This document shows, piece after piece, positions 48,143 to 56,201 of a stretch of DNA of 64,000 bases. Position 1 is the stretch's first letter, and each line of letters starts with the position of its first letter. Where the stretch lies: positions 82,891 through 146,890 of the forward strand of contig CAZSDK010000005.1 in the NCBI GenBank assembly GCA_964605655.1, read 5' to 3'. The stretch is from JAKLIX01 sp964605655. Its GTDB lineage: Bacteria > Bacteroidota > Bacteroidia > Bacteroidales > CAIXZF01. The notes under the pieces were generated by a model that had not been told where the DNA came from, ran no database searches, and saw only the letters and a list, made by a program, of their open reading frames with translations. The position numbers were made by a program, and so were the translations under genes.

Positions 48143-48718
48143 TTAATTCAATTTGGTTACTTGCTGGTCTTTCAAAAGGTACTTTTCCCCGCTTTCCGGA
48201 CAAGTGGCGAAGCCATCCGCGTCGAAATGAAGACGATGTCCAAACTCGCTCATCCAACCGGTCTGCCTTGCCGGGTTACCCACCACCAGGGCATAGTCAG
48301 GTACTGGTTTCGTCACCACTGCCCCGGCACCGATGAAGGAGAAACGACCGATCCGGTTACCGCAAACGATGGTGGCATTGGCACCGATACTGGCACCATG
48401 GCACACCAGCGTGGTCTCGTACTGTCCGCGCCGGTTCACGGCACTCCTTGGGTTCACCACGTTGGTGAACACCATCGAAGGCCCCAGGAAAACATCGTCT
48501 TCACAGATCACACCCGTATAGATCGACACGTTGTTCTGAACTTTCACATTGTTGCCCAGGGTAACACCCGGGGAGACAACCACATTTTGTCCGATGTTAC
48601 AGTTTTCTCCGATCCGGCAGTTGCTCATGATATGAGAAAAATGCCAGATTTTGGTGCCTTTACCGATGGTACAGTCCTGGTCGATGACGGCGGTTTCATG
48701 GTTGAAATATTCCTTCAC
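48143..48718 (-). CDS. wbpD: UDP-2-acetamido-3-amino-glucuronate N-acetyltransferase (WbpD/WlbB)
   Basis: The protein has 191 residues with a GTG start, 11 bases after the wbpE stop. Left-handed beta-helix hexapeptide repeats run through most of it (IGKGTKIWHFSHI, IGENCNIGQNVVV, VQNNVSIYTGV, FIGAGAVVTKPVPDYALVVGNPARQTGWMSEFG in parts). GPSMVFTNVVNPRS and the short C-terminal CPESGEKY element are typical of WbpD. It adds an acetyl group from acetyl-CoA to the 3-amino group made by WbpE. Confidence 0.94.
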   Translation of the reverse strand: MKEYFNHETAVIDQDCTIGKGTKIWHFSHIMSNCRIGENCNIGQNVVVSPGVTLGNNVKVQNNVSIYTGVICEDDVFLGPSMVFTNVVNPRSAVNRRGQYETTLVCHGASIGANATIVCGNRIGRFSFIGAGAVVTKPVPDYALVVGNPARQTGWMSEFGHRLHFDADGFATCPESGEKYLLKDQQVTKLN

Positions 48719-48729
48719 TAGGTTGTGCT

Positions 48730-49857
48730 TTAACGGATAAACTCAAGAACCGAAGAGGTGATATAGGCCAGTTGTTCTTCATCCAGTTCCGTATGCATGG
48801 GAAGACTGATGACGCGGTTCGACAAATGTTCGGTCACCGGGAAATCGCCTTCTTTGTACCTGGGGTCCTGGTATGCTTTCTGCAGGTGCAGGGGAACAGG
48901 ATAATAGATCATGGCGGGGATGTCTTTTGATGCAAGATGCTGCTGCAGTGCGTTCCTGTCAATATCCTTTGTGATCAGGGTGTACTGGTGAAAAATATGA
49001 TTGGAGTATGAGGAACGATGCGGGGTGATCAGCTGGGGACATCCGGCAAAAGCATGGTCGTAATAATCGGCAGCCCTTCTTCTGGCAGCGGCATAATCAT
49101 CCAAACGGGGAAGTTTAGCCCTGAGAACGGCTGCCTGAATGCTGTCGAGCCTTGAGTTGACCCCGATATAATCGTGGTAATAGCGAACCGTCATCCCATG
49201 GTTCACGATCACCCTGAGTTGTGCTGCCAGCGCGTCATTGTTGGTAAAGATGGCCCCGCCGTCGCCATAACACCCGAGGTTCTTGGAAGGGAAAAAGGAG
49301 GTACATCCAATTTCTCCTATCGTCCCTGCTTTTTTCCTGCTTCCGTCCTTAAAAATATAGTCTGCACCGATGGCCTGGCAAGCGTCTTCTATCACAACAA
49401 GATGATGCTCCCTGGCAATCTGAATGATCGCTTCCATGTCAGCACACTGGCCAAACAGATGAACGGGGACGATGGCTTTGGTTTTTGGGGTGATGGCTTT
49501 CCGGATAGCTTCCGGAGTGATGTTGAAGGAATGAGGATCCACTTCCACCAGGACCGGTGTCAGACGCAGCAGGGCGATCACCTCTGCCGTGGCGATAAAG
49601 GTAAAAGAAGCCGTGATGACCTCATCACCCGGCTGAAGCCCGAGAGCCATCATCGATACCTGGAGGGCATCCGTGCCGTTGGCGCAGGGGATCACATGTT
49701 TCACACCAAGATATTCTTCCAGGTCCGACTGGAAATTCCTGACGGCAGGCCCGTTGATAAAGGCGGTGGAAGCTATCACTTCCTGTATTCCGGATGTTAT
49801 TTCATCCTGTATCTTTTCATACTGGCTCTTCAGGTCCACCATGTGAATCTTTCTCAT
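48730..49857 (-). CDS. wbpE: UDP-2-acetamido-2-deoxy-3-oxo-glucuronate aminotransferase (WbpE/WlbC)
   Basis: The protein has 375 residues, DegT/DnrJ/EryC1 family. It begins HMVDLKSQYEKI; PLP-site blocks are CANGTDALQVSMMALG, EDACQAIGADY and SFFPSKNLGCYGDGG with the Schiff-base Lys192. NHGMTVRYYHDYIGVNSRLD and IYYPVPLHLQKAY complete the family pattern. It transfers an amino group from glutamate to C3 of the oxidised sugar. It is the first gene of the minus-strand sugar operon and has a promoter just upstream. The P. gingivalis homologue is known as PorR. Confidence 0.93.
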   Translation of the reverse strand: MRKIHMVDLKSQYEKIQDEITSGIQEVIASTAFINGPAVRNFQSDLEEYLGVKHVIPCANGTDALQVSMMALGLQPGDEVITASFTFIATAEVIALLRLTPVLVEVDPHSFNITPEAIRKAITPKTKAIVPVHLFGQCADMEAIIQIAREHHLVVIEDACQAIGADYIFKDGSRKKAGTIGEIGCTSFFPSKNLGCYGDGGAIFTNNDALAAQLRVIVNHGMTVRYYHDYIGVNSRLDSIQAAVLRAKLPRLDDYAAARRRAADYYDHAFAGCPQLITPHRSSYSNHIFHQYTLITKDIDRNALQQHLASKDIPAMIYYPVPLHLQKAYQDPRYKEGDFPVTEHLSNRVISLPMHTELDEEQLAYITSSVLEFIR

Positions 49858-49885
49858 ATAAGTAATTTTTAGTAAAATAGAGGTG

Positions 49886-49915
49886 CAAAATTAGCAAATT
49901 ATAAGCCTCCGCAAT
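49886..49915 (-). promoter_or_regulatory. Promoter of the wbpE operon
   Basis: On the minus strand ATTG (49915-49912) and TAATTTTG (49893-49886) are 18 bases apart, near the phylum's consensus. Transcription would begin about 25 bases before the wbpE ATG. Confidence 0.6.
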
Positions 49916-50020
49916 AAGAAACACCAAATCCTGTTTTAACCGGGATAACTCCTGATGAGCCTTTTCTTGTATACCCGCCCTCAATTATTTTTAGCTACTT
50001 TTGCAAACCGGCTGACACTC

Positions 50021-50779
50021 ATGAAAAGAATTCTACTTTGCCTGCTGCTTTTGCAGCCCTTCTTATCCCTCACCCACCTGCAGGCACAAAACGTGGCCGA
50101 TTCAGGATTTTCCGCCAGCCTGATCATCGCACATTATTCCTATCAGTTTCCTGGAGGCGACCTGGTAAGAAGGTACGGTGAAAGTTCCGACATTGGAGGA
50201 TCCTTCCTTTTTAAAACCAAGAATAACTGGCTTACAGGCTTCCAGGGGAACTACCTGTTTGGAAGCAACGTAAAGGAAGATGATATCTTGAAGAACATCT
50301 CGACTGTCAACAACTGGGTCATTGACAGAGCAGGGACCTATGCCGAGATCTACATGTACGAAAGGGGTTTCCAGTTATCAGGCCATGCCGGGAAAATCAT
50401 CAGCCTGGGTAAATCCAACCCGAATTCGGGGATCATGCTACTCTCAGGGCTGGGTTACCTTCAGCATAAAATACGCATTGAGAACCCCAACAAATCGGCT
50501 CCACAGGTACAAGGCGACTACCGGAGAGGCTATGACCGGCTTACCGGAGGATTGTGCTTCTCCCAGTTCCTGGGATATGTGTACTTCAGCAACAATAAGT
50601 TCGTAAACTTTTATGGTGGCATAGAGTACCGTCTGGCCTGGACGAAAAGTCTCAGGGATTTTGATTTCGATAAACAGGCCAAAGACACGCAGGCCAGGAA
50701 AGACATACTGTGGGGATTCAAAATAGGCTGGATCATCCCCATGTACCAGAAAACCGGCCAGGTTTATTATTACTACTAG
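50021..50779 (+). CDS. Outer-membrane beta-barrel-like protein
   Basis: I start at ATG 50021 (252 residues), which begins a clean signal peptide (MKRILLCLLLLQPFLSL, cleavage near LQAQ); the ATG at 49955 lies upstream of a -7 box (TACTTTTG, 49996-50003) and is unlikely. The mature part alternates aromatic and polar strands (SASLIIAHYSYQF, NWLTGFQGNYLF, FVNFYGGIEYRLAW) as in small outer-membrane barrels. No family name is certain. It lies 14 bases before waaA, so a link to lipid A or LPS biology is possible. Confidence 0.75.
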   Translation: MKRILLCLLLLQPFLSLTHLQAQNVADSGFSASLIIAHYSYQFPGGDLVRRYGESSDIGGSFLFKTKNNWLTGFQGNYLFGSNVKEDDILKNISTVNNWVIDRAGTYAEIYMYERGFQLSGHAGKIISLGKSNPNSGIMLLSGLGYLQHKIRIENPNKSAPQVQGDYRRGYDRLTGGLCFSQFLGYVYFSNNKFVNFYGGIEYRLAWTKSLRDFDFDKQAKDTQARKDILWGFKIGWIIPMYQKTGQVYYYY

Positions 50780-50793
50780 CAACCAACAATCTG

Positions 50794-52056
50794 ATGATGA
50801 GATGTTTATACACACTTTTCATCTGTGGCTACGGTGCACTGATACGTCTGGCTGCTCCCTTTACTCCAAAGGCCAGGCAATGGACAGCCGGCAGAAGACA
50901 GCAAAAACACCTCTGGGAAAAGCCCTTACCGGAAGACCAGCCGGTTCTGTGGATGCATTGCGCCTCATTGGGTGAGTTTGAGCAGGGAAGACCGGTACTG
51001 GAGGCTTTCAGACAAGCCCACCCCGCTTACCGGGTAATCCTGACCTTTTATTCTCCCTCCGGCTATGAGATCAGGAAAAACTATAATGGTGCCGACCTTG
51101 TTGCTTACCTGCCCCTGGATACTCCCCATAGAGCCCGGCAGTTCGTTGAGAAAGTCCACCCGGATCTGGTTTTCTTCATCAAATATGAGTTCTGGTTCAA
51201 TATTCTTAAAGAACTGAGCATCAGATATATACCAGCATTCCTTATCTCTGGCATTTTCAGGGAAAAACAGCATTTCTTCAGGTGGTATGGAGGATGGTTC
51301 AGGCGTCAGTTGAACAGCTTCACCCATTTCTTTGTTCAGTCAGGCGAATCCGCTGAATTGCTTCAGCGAATAGGGATCACCAGAGTCAGTGTAAGCGGCG
51401 ATACCCGTTTTGACCGTGTAGCTGCCATTGCAAAGAATCCGCCTTCCTTCCCGGCTGTTCAACGATTTACAGGAACAGAGCCTGTACTTATTGCAGGCAG
51501 CACCTGGCCTGAGGACGAGCGGCTGCTCCTGCCTGTCGTCACTACCTTGCTCAACCGTATGAAACTGATCATTGCCCCCCATGAGATCAGCGAAACCCAT
51601 ATCCGCGAACTCCTGGACTATTTCAGTGACCAGGCCGTTCCGCTATCGAAACTGGTAGAGTCAACAGCCGGTGAAAAAAGGGTCATCGTCGTTGACAGCA
51701 TCGGTCAGCTCTCGGGCCTTTACCAGTATGCTTCCTTTGCTTATGTCGGAGGCGGCTTCGGAAAAGGCATCCACAACATTCTGGAACCGGCTACTTTTGG
51801 CCTTCCGGTACTTTTCGGGCCCCGCTATCAAAAATTCAGGGAAGCCGTTGAACTCATTGCCGAAGGAGCTGTTTTTAGTATTCAGGATGCACATTCACTG
51901 AAACAAAAACTGGAAAGGCTGCTTCATGACTCCTCATTCAGAGAAGATGCCTCTGGAAGGAGCTTACGTTATATTACCACCCATGCAGGGGCCACAGAAC
52001 GTATTTTATCAGAGATTAGTCCATGGATATCACAGACAAACCAACAGCATCCATGA
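50794..52056 (+). CDS. waaA: 3-deoxy-D-manno-octulosonic acid (Kdo) transferase
   Basis: The protein has 420 residues from ATG 50794; the second ATG at 50797 is equally possible, while a longer frame from 50710 would overlap the previous gene and is rejected. A hydrophobic anchor starts the protein (CLYTLFICGYGALIRL). WMHCASLGEFEQGRPV, KYEFWFN and LISGIFREKQHFF are GT30 signatures, and the C-terminal half has AGSTWPEDE and GGGFGKGIHNILEPATFGLPV. WaaA adds Kdo to lipid IVA at the inner membrane. It overlaps folK by 4 bases. Confidence 0.95.
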   Translation: MMRCLYTLFICGYGALIRLAAPFTPKARQWTAGRRQQKHLWEKPLPEDQPVLWMHCASLGEFEQGRPVLEAFRQAHPAYRVILTFYSPSGYEIRKNYNGADLVAYLPLDTPHRARQFVEKVHPDLVFFIKYEFWFNILKELSIRYIPAFLISGIFREKQHFFRWYGGWFRRQLNSFTHFFVQSGESAELLQRIGITRVSVSGDTRFDRVAAIAKNPPSFPAVQRFTGTEPVLIAGSTWPEDERLLLPVVTTLLNRMKLIIAPHEISETHIRELLDYFSDQAVPLSKLVESTAGEKRVIVVDSIGQLSGLYQYASFAYVGGGFGKGIHNILEPATFGLPVLFGPRYQKFREAVELIAEGAVFSIQDAHSLKQKLERLLHDSSFREDASGRSLRYITTHAGATERILSEISPWISQTNQQHP

Positions 52057-52535
52057 TGTATCTTTCACTGGGCAGCAACAGCGGGCCAAGAGAGGTCATG
52101 CTCAAAGAAGCACGACAGAAGCTTACCGAAAGAGTAGGGGTATTGATCAGGAAATCAAAGATCTACGAAACAGAGCCCTGGGGTTTTCATGCCAAACAGA
52201 CCTTCCTCAACCAGGTGGTCCTCCTGGAGACAACTTTGCCACCCTATGTTGTATTGGATAAAATCCTGGAGATAGAATCGGAATTGGGGAGAATCAGAGA
52301 CCATACGCATCGCTACCGGTCAAGGACCATTGATATCGATATCTTGTATTATGATGATCTGGTGATAAAGGAGTTGGATCTTTGCATCCCCCACCCTGAG
52401 CTCGAAAACAGGAGATTTATCCTGCATCCCCTGACAGAGATCGCACCCCGGTTCATCCACCCGGTCCTCAAAAAAAGCAACCAGGAATTAATGGCCCGCT
52501 GTCCGGATACTTTACAGGTAACACCTTCCACCTAA
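52053..52535 (+). CDS. folK: 2-amino-4-hydroxy-6-hydroxymethyldihydropteridine pyrophosphokinase
   Basis: I use ATG 52053 (160 residues), which overlaps the waaA stop as ATGA and puts YLSLGSNSGPR at the start as in other HPPKs; an ATG at 52023 would add 10 residues. Other signatures are YETEPWGFHAKQTFLNQVV, RYRSRTIDIDILYYDD (pterin/Mg site) and IPHPELENRRFILHPL. The enzyme transfers pyrophosphate from ATP in folate synthesis. It sits between waaA and a deoxynucleoside kinase. Confidence 0.95.
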   Translation: MMYLSLGSNSGPREVMLKEARQKLTERVGVLIRKSKIYETEPWGFHAKQTFLNQVVLLETTLPPYVVLDKILEIESELGRIRDHTHRYRSRTIDIDILYYDDLVIKELDLCIPHPELENRRFILHPLTEIAPRFIHPVLKKSNQELMARCPDTLQVTPST

Positions 52536-52542
52536 ACTCTTT

Positions 52543-53190
52543 ATGGCATCTCTATCTCCCTATCATTTCATCGCCATAGAAGGCAACATAGGTGCAGGAA
52601 AAACATCCCTGGCCAGGAAAATAGCAGAAAACTTCAATGCTAAACTGGTGCTGGAACAGTTTGAAGACAACCCTTTCCTTCCAAAATTTTACCAGGACCC
52701 CGAGAAGTACGCATTTCCGCTGGAACTGTCATTTCTGGCTGCCCGTTACCAACAACTTTCGGAAGAGTTGTTGCACCAGGACCTTTTCAAATCGTTCACT
52801 ATCTCCGATTATTTTATCCATAAGTCGTTGATCTTCGCCAGGAGGACCCTGGGTTCCGACGAATTCGTCCTGTACCAGAAGTTATTCAACATCATGATGA
52901 AGTCCCTGCCAAAACCCGGACTGCTTGTTTACCTTCACATGAATGTTGGCAGGTTGATGGAGAACATCCATCAGAGAGGAAGGACTTATGAACAGAGGAT
53001 CACCCCGGCTTATCTCGGGGCCATACAGGAAGGTTATTTCGAGCATTTAAAGACCATCCTTGGCATGCGGATCCTTTTTCTCGACATCAACCGGGTCGAT
53101 TTTGTGAGCAATCCCGGACATTATCACACCCTGGTCGACCTGATGTTCCGTGACTACGATGCTGGTATTCACAGGTTAGAATTATCCTGA
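52543..53190 (+). CDS. Deoxynucleoside kinase (dGK/dAK-like)
   Basis: The protein has 215 residues. The P-loop is EGNIGAGKTS (13-22), followed by EQFEDNPFLPKFYQDPEKYAFPLE, which is typical of deoxynucleoside kinases of the dGK/dCK fold. The LID region has RGRTYEQRI. It phosphorylates deoxynucleosides in salvage. The substrate (dA, dG or dC) is not clear. It starts 7 bases after folK, so the waaA-folK-dnk order is likely one transcript. Confidence 0.9.
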   Translation: MASLSPYHFIAIEGNIGAGKTSLARKIAENFNAKLVLEQFEDNPFLPKFYQDPEKYAFPLELSFLAARYQQLSEELLHQDLFKSFTISDYFIHKSLIFARRTLGSDEFVLYQKLFNIMMKSLPKPGLLVYLHMNVGRLMENIHQRGRTYEQRITPAYLGAIQEGYFEHLKTILGMRILFLDINRVDFVSNPGHYHTLVDLMFRDYDAGIHRLELS

Positions 53191-53394
53191 ACGATTCTCA
53201 ACCTTATTTCACGCCCTCGCATACCGGCTTCATTATCAGATTATTTCGATTTATTCATTAGGAATTCCATTGTATTAACCGGGATCATCTCATCTTTATT
53301 TTTTTCTCAATATTTATTGTGGCCATGGGCAACCTCTGCCGAAATACCCAATCATATAAAGCATCTTCCCTAATGAAACTCACCTTGGATCTGT

Positions 53395-54423
53395 ATGAAG
53401 GAGAACGACCGCAATTCCAAAAAGCAAAGACTACTTTATCTTATCATTCTGACATTTACATACTCAATTCTTCTGGGGATTGTTATCTACCAGTCTATCA
53501 GTTTGAGCAGGCGGGAAAGTATAAAGGAAGAACATATTGACTCCGACGGGGAGGCTCTGACTCCGTCTATTCAGTTCAGGAATCATGACTACAAATTTAT
53601 CAGGCCCCTCCGGATTGTTGACAACCAAAAGGAATCCAGGGAACTGACTGGTATTAAGGATGCTCTCCAGCAAATAATCACACATCGAATAGCCTCTTCA
53701 GAGTTGAGTGTGGGATCTGTATATCTCCGGGAAATGAACAGCGGAGAATGGATTTCAATCAATAGTACTGAGTTATATCATCCTGGCAGCCTGGTTAAAA
53801 TTCCAATCATGATGAGCTATTTGAGAAAAGAGGAAGACAATCCGGGATTTCTGGATACGAAGATTACCTTTAAAAACCCGGATCCAAACATACCCAAGCA
53901 AACCTTTAACGGGAAGACCATTGAACTGGGGAAATCCTATACAATAAAAGACCTTCTTAACTACATGATAAAGGAATCAGACAACAACGCCACATTCCTT
54001 CTTCTCAGATATATGGACCAACCATCCTTTCAGCGTGTTTTTACCGATCTTGGCATGGATAAGCCCAGGCTTGACAATATACAGTATACGCTGAATGTCA
54101 TGCAATTTTCACGGTTTATCAGAGTACTTTTTAACAGCAGCTACCTCAATGAAAAGAATTCTGAATATGCATTGGAGTTATTGAGTCAGTGTTCTTATGA
54201 TAAGGGGCTTATCAGTAAACTTCCAAAAAATACCCTGGTCTCACATAAGTTCGGAGAATATTCCGACAACACAACCCTAGAGCTTTCTGAAACTGGCCTC
54301 ATATTCCTTGAGGAAAGGCCATACCTGTTAACTGTTATGACAAGGGGAAAGGAAATCAACCAGCTTTCAAGCGTGATTGCTGAAATATCGGAAGCGGTTT
54401 ATGATTTAATGTCAAAAAAGTGA
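53395..54423 (+). CDS. Membrane-anchored class A beta-lactamase-like serine hydrolase
   Basis: The protein has 342 residues. A basic start and one membrane helix (~13-33) anchor it with the enzyme outside. Class A motifs are visible: S-x-x-K at Ser132-Lys135 (HPGSLVKIP), S-D-N at 195-197 (KESDNNAT) and a KTG-like KFG at 285-287 (SHKFGEY). The family includes beta-lactamases and other serine hydrolases acting on peptidoglycan-like substrates. The KFG triad in place of KTG and the membrane anchor make true beta-lactamase activity uncertain. Base composition is more AT-rich than in the neighbours (many ATA, AAA and TTA codons), which may mean a different origin. It converges on rmuC with 7 bases between. 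Confidence 0.82.
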   Translation: MKENDRNSKKQRLLYLIILTFTYSILLGIVIYQSISLSRRESIKEEHIDSDGEALTPSIQFRNHDYKFIRPLRIVDNQKESRELTGIKDALQQIITHRIASSELSVGSVYLREMNSGEWISINSTELYHPGSLVKIPIMMSYLRKEEDNPGFLDTKITFKNPDPNIPKQTFNGKTIELGKSYTIKDLLNYMIKESDNNATFLLLRYMDQPSFQRVFTDLGMDKPRLDNIQYTLNVMQFSRFIRVLFNSSYLNEKNSEYALELLSQCSYDKGLISKLPKNTLVSHKFGEYSDNTTLELSETGLIFLEERPYLLTVMTRGKEINQLSSVIAEISEAVYDLMSKK

Positions 54424-54430
54424 TCCTGCC

Positions 54431-55918
54431 CTATGGCACTGAATTGTTTTCCATATCTTCCTGAGTAGGTTCTCCTTCAAGCAGCATTTTCGCGTCATAA
54501 TCAGGCAATTCATCAATACGTCGGAGTCTGGATTGGATTTTCTTTGTCCTGACCCCCACCAGGGTATCGAGGTCCTCGCTGGCTTTGTTAATCTTTTCCT
54601 GGGCCTTGGTAAGCACTTCCCCGAATTTCCCGAATTCGGTCTTGATGGCTCCCAGCACCTGCCATACCTCACTGCTTCTTTTTTGAATGGCAAGAGTCCG
54701 GAACCCCATCTGAAGGCTGTTGAGCAAGGCAGCCAGGGTGGTGGGCCCCGTGATCACGATCTTGTAGTCCCGCTGAAGGGTCTCAATAAGGCTGGTATTT
54801 CTGACGACCTCGGCATACAAACCTTCCACCGGCAAAAACAAGATCCCGAAATCGGTGGTATGTGGTGGGTTAATATACTTATCCCTGATATCCTTTGAAC
54901 ATCTTTTAATCTCATTTTCAATAGCTTTCGTCTGGACACGGACTTGTTCCGCATTGCCGGTGTCATACGCATCCAGCAGGGAATGATAGGCTTCTATCGG
55001 AAACTTGGAGTCCATGGGGAGAAAGACAAAGGTGCCATCCTCATCCTTACTGGGAAGCTTGACGGCAAACTCCACATTTTCCCTTGAGCCGCTTTTGGTG
55101 ACAAAGTTCCTTTCGAACTGTTCCGGGGCCAGGATGTTCTCCAGAATATTCCCCAGTTGAATCTCACCCAGTATCCCCCTGGTTTTCACATTGCTGAGCA
55201 CCTTTTTGAGATCCCCAACCCCCACGGCCAGGTTTCGCATCTCACCCAGTCCGTTATGCACCATCTCCAGTCGTTCACTCACCTGCTTAAACGATTCAGT
55301 AAGCCTTTTCTCCAAGGTGGACTGAAGCTTCTCATCCACGGTGGCCCTCATCTCGTCGAGCTTCTTCAGATTTTCATCCTGGAGGGTTTGAAGCCTTCTT
55401 TCCACAGTCTCCCTGATCAGTTCGAGTTTTGCCTCCGTATCGGCTTTAAAGACTTTCACCGACTCGGTGATCTCTGTGCGGCTTTCAGTCGTGTTTTTTA
55501 CGAATTCCTCCTTCAGGGCCGTCAGCTGGCGTTCATTGCTGATCATCAGCCTCTCGAGCGACTCTGTGAGCATCTTCGACATCTGCTGCAGCTGCGAAGA
55601 AAAAAGATCAAACTGGTTTTTCTGCGACTGCGAGAGGTCCCTGATCACGGCGGTCAGCGTTTCTGTGAAGGTCCGGAGCGAGGCCGACAACTCTTCCCTG
55701 TTCTCTTTGCTTCCTTTCTGGGCCTCTTCCCTGTTCCTGGAAAACTCATCCCTTAATAAGGGATCGATGCGCAGCAACTCCCCCCTGATCCTGACCAGTT
55801 CGTCCCGGGTCTCCCTGTCAGAGGCTCCGGCCCTCATTTTCCAGACCAGCCAAAGGGTAATTATCATCAAAATAAGGATGCCTGCCAGCATCCCAAAGGT
55901 CACGAATACGGAAATCAT
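54431..55918 (-). CDS. rmuC: DNA recombination protein RmuC
   Basis: The protein has 495 residues. A single membrane helix is at ~6-27 (FGMLAGILILMIITLWLVW), followed by a long charged coiled coil (~30-230). The RmuC nuclease-like domain follows: RGILGEIQLGNILENILAPEQF, FLPMDSKFPIEAYHSLLDAY, DFGILFLPVEGLYAEVVR and ITGPTTLAALLNSLQMGFRTL. RmuC limits inversions and other rearrangements at short inverted repeats. A -7 box (TATCTTTG) lies 19 bases before the start. Confidence 0.95.
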   Translation of the reverse strand: MISVFVTFGMLAGILILMIITLWLVWKMRAGASDRETRDELVRIRGELLRIDPLLRDEFSRNREEAQKGSKENREELSASLRTFTETLTAVIRDLSQSQKNQFDLFSSQLQQMSKMLTESLERLMISNERQLTALKEEFVKNTTESRTEITESVKVFKADTEAKLELIRETVERRLQTLQDENLKKLDEMRATVDEKLQSTLEKRLTESFKQVSERLEMVHNGLGEMRNLAVGVGDLKKVLSNVKTRGILGEIQLGNILENILAPEQFERNFVTKSGSRENVEFAVKLPSKDEDGTFVFLPMDSKFPIEAYHSLLDAYDTGNAEQVRVQTKAIENEIKRCSKDIRDKYINPPHTTDFGILFLPVEGLYAEVVRNTSLIETLQRDYKIVITGPTTLAALLNSLQMGFRTLAIQKRSSEVWQVLGAIKTEFGKFGEVLTKAQEKINKASEDLDTLVGVRTKKIQSRLRRIDELPDYDAKMLLEGEPTQEDMENNSVP

Positions 55919-55936
55919 CAGCTGAATTATTTATTA

Positions 55937-55944
55937 CAAAGATA
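55937..55944 (-). promoter_or_regulatory. -7 box of rmuC
   Basis: TATCTTTG on the minus strand (55944-55937) lies 18 bases before the rmuC ATG. No TTTG is present at 19-21 bases. Confidence 0.4.
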
Positions 55945-56081
55945 ATCCCGATATAATAAGAAGTCACAGTCCGGCAAATCATTTTCCCGATCTGTGCTGC
56001 AGAATATTTCTATGTCAAAAGAAGTCATGCGATACCCGCAACATCCTGTAAAAGCCCGATTACAAAGATTTTTTAAGAACG

Positions 56082-56112
56082 TTTGGAATATTTACAAAAA
56101 ACTCTAACTTTG
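56082..56112 (+). promoter_or_regulatory. Promoter of the right-end envelope operon
   Basis: TTTG (56082-56085), a spacer of exactly 19 bases, then TAACTTTG (56105-56112). It fits the phylum's consensus fully and lies 89 bases before the first ATG at 56202. Confidence 0.82.
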
Positions 56113-56201
56113 TTCATTGTCTGCTAATATATTGATTTTCATTTTATTTGAAAACCATCATCGCTTTTCAGAACAGTCAATGAACGATTAATGACCATCC
56201 A

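Noticed and set aside
49955..50020. Longer N-terminus for the barrel protein upstream of waaA
   Set aside because: A -7 box lies inside it and the signal peptide begins only at ATG 50021.
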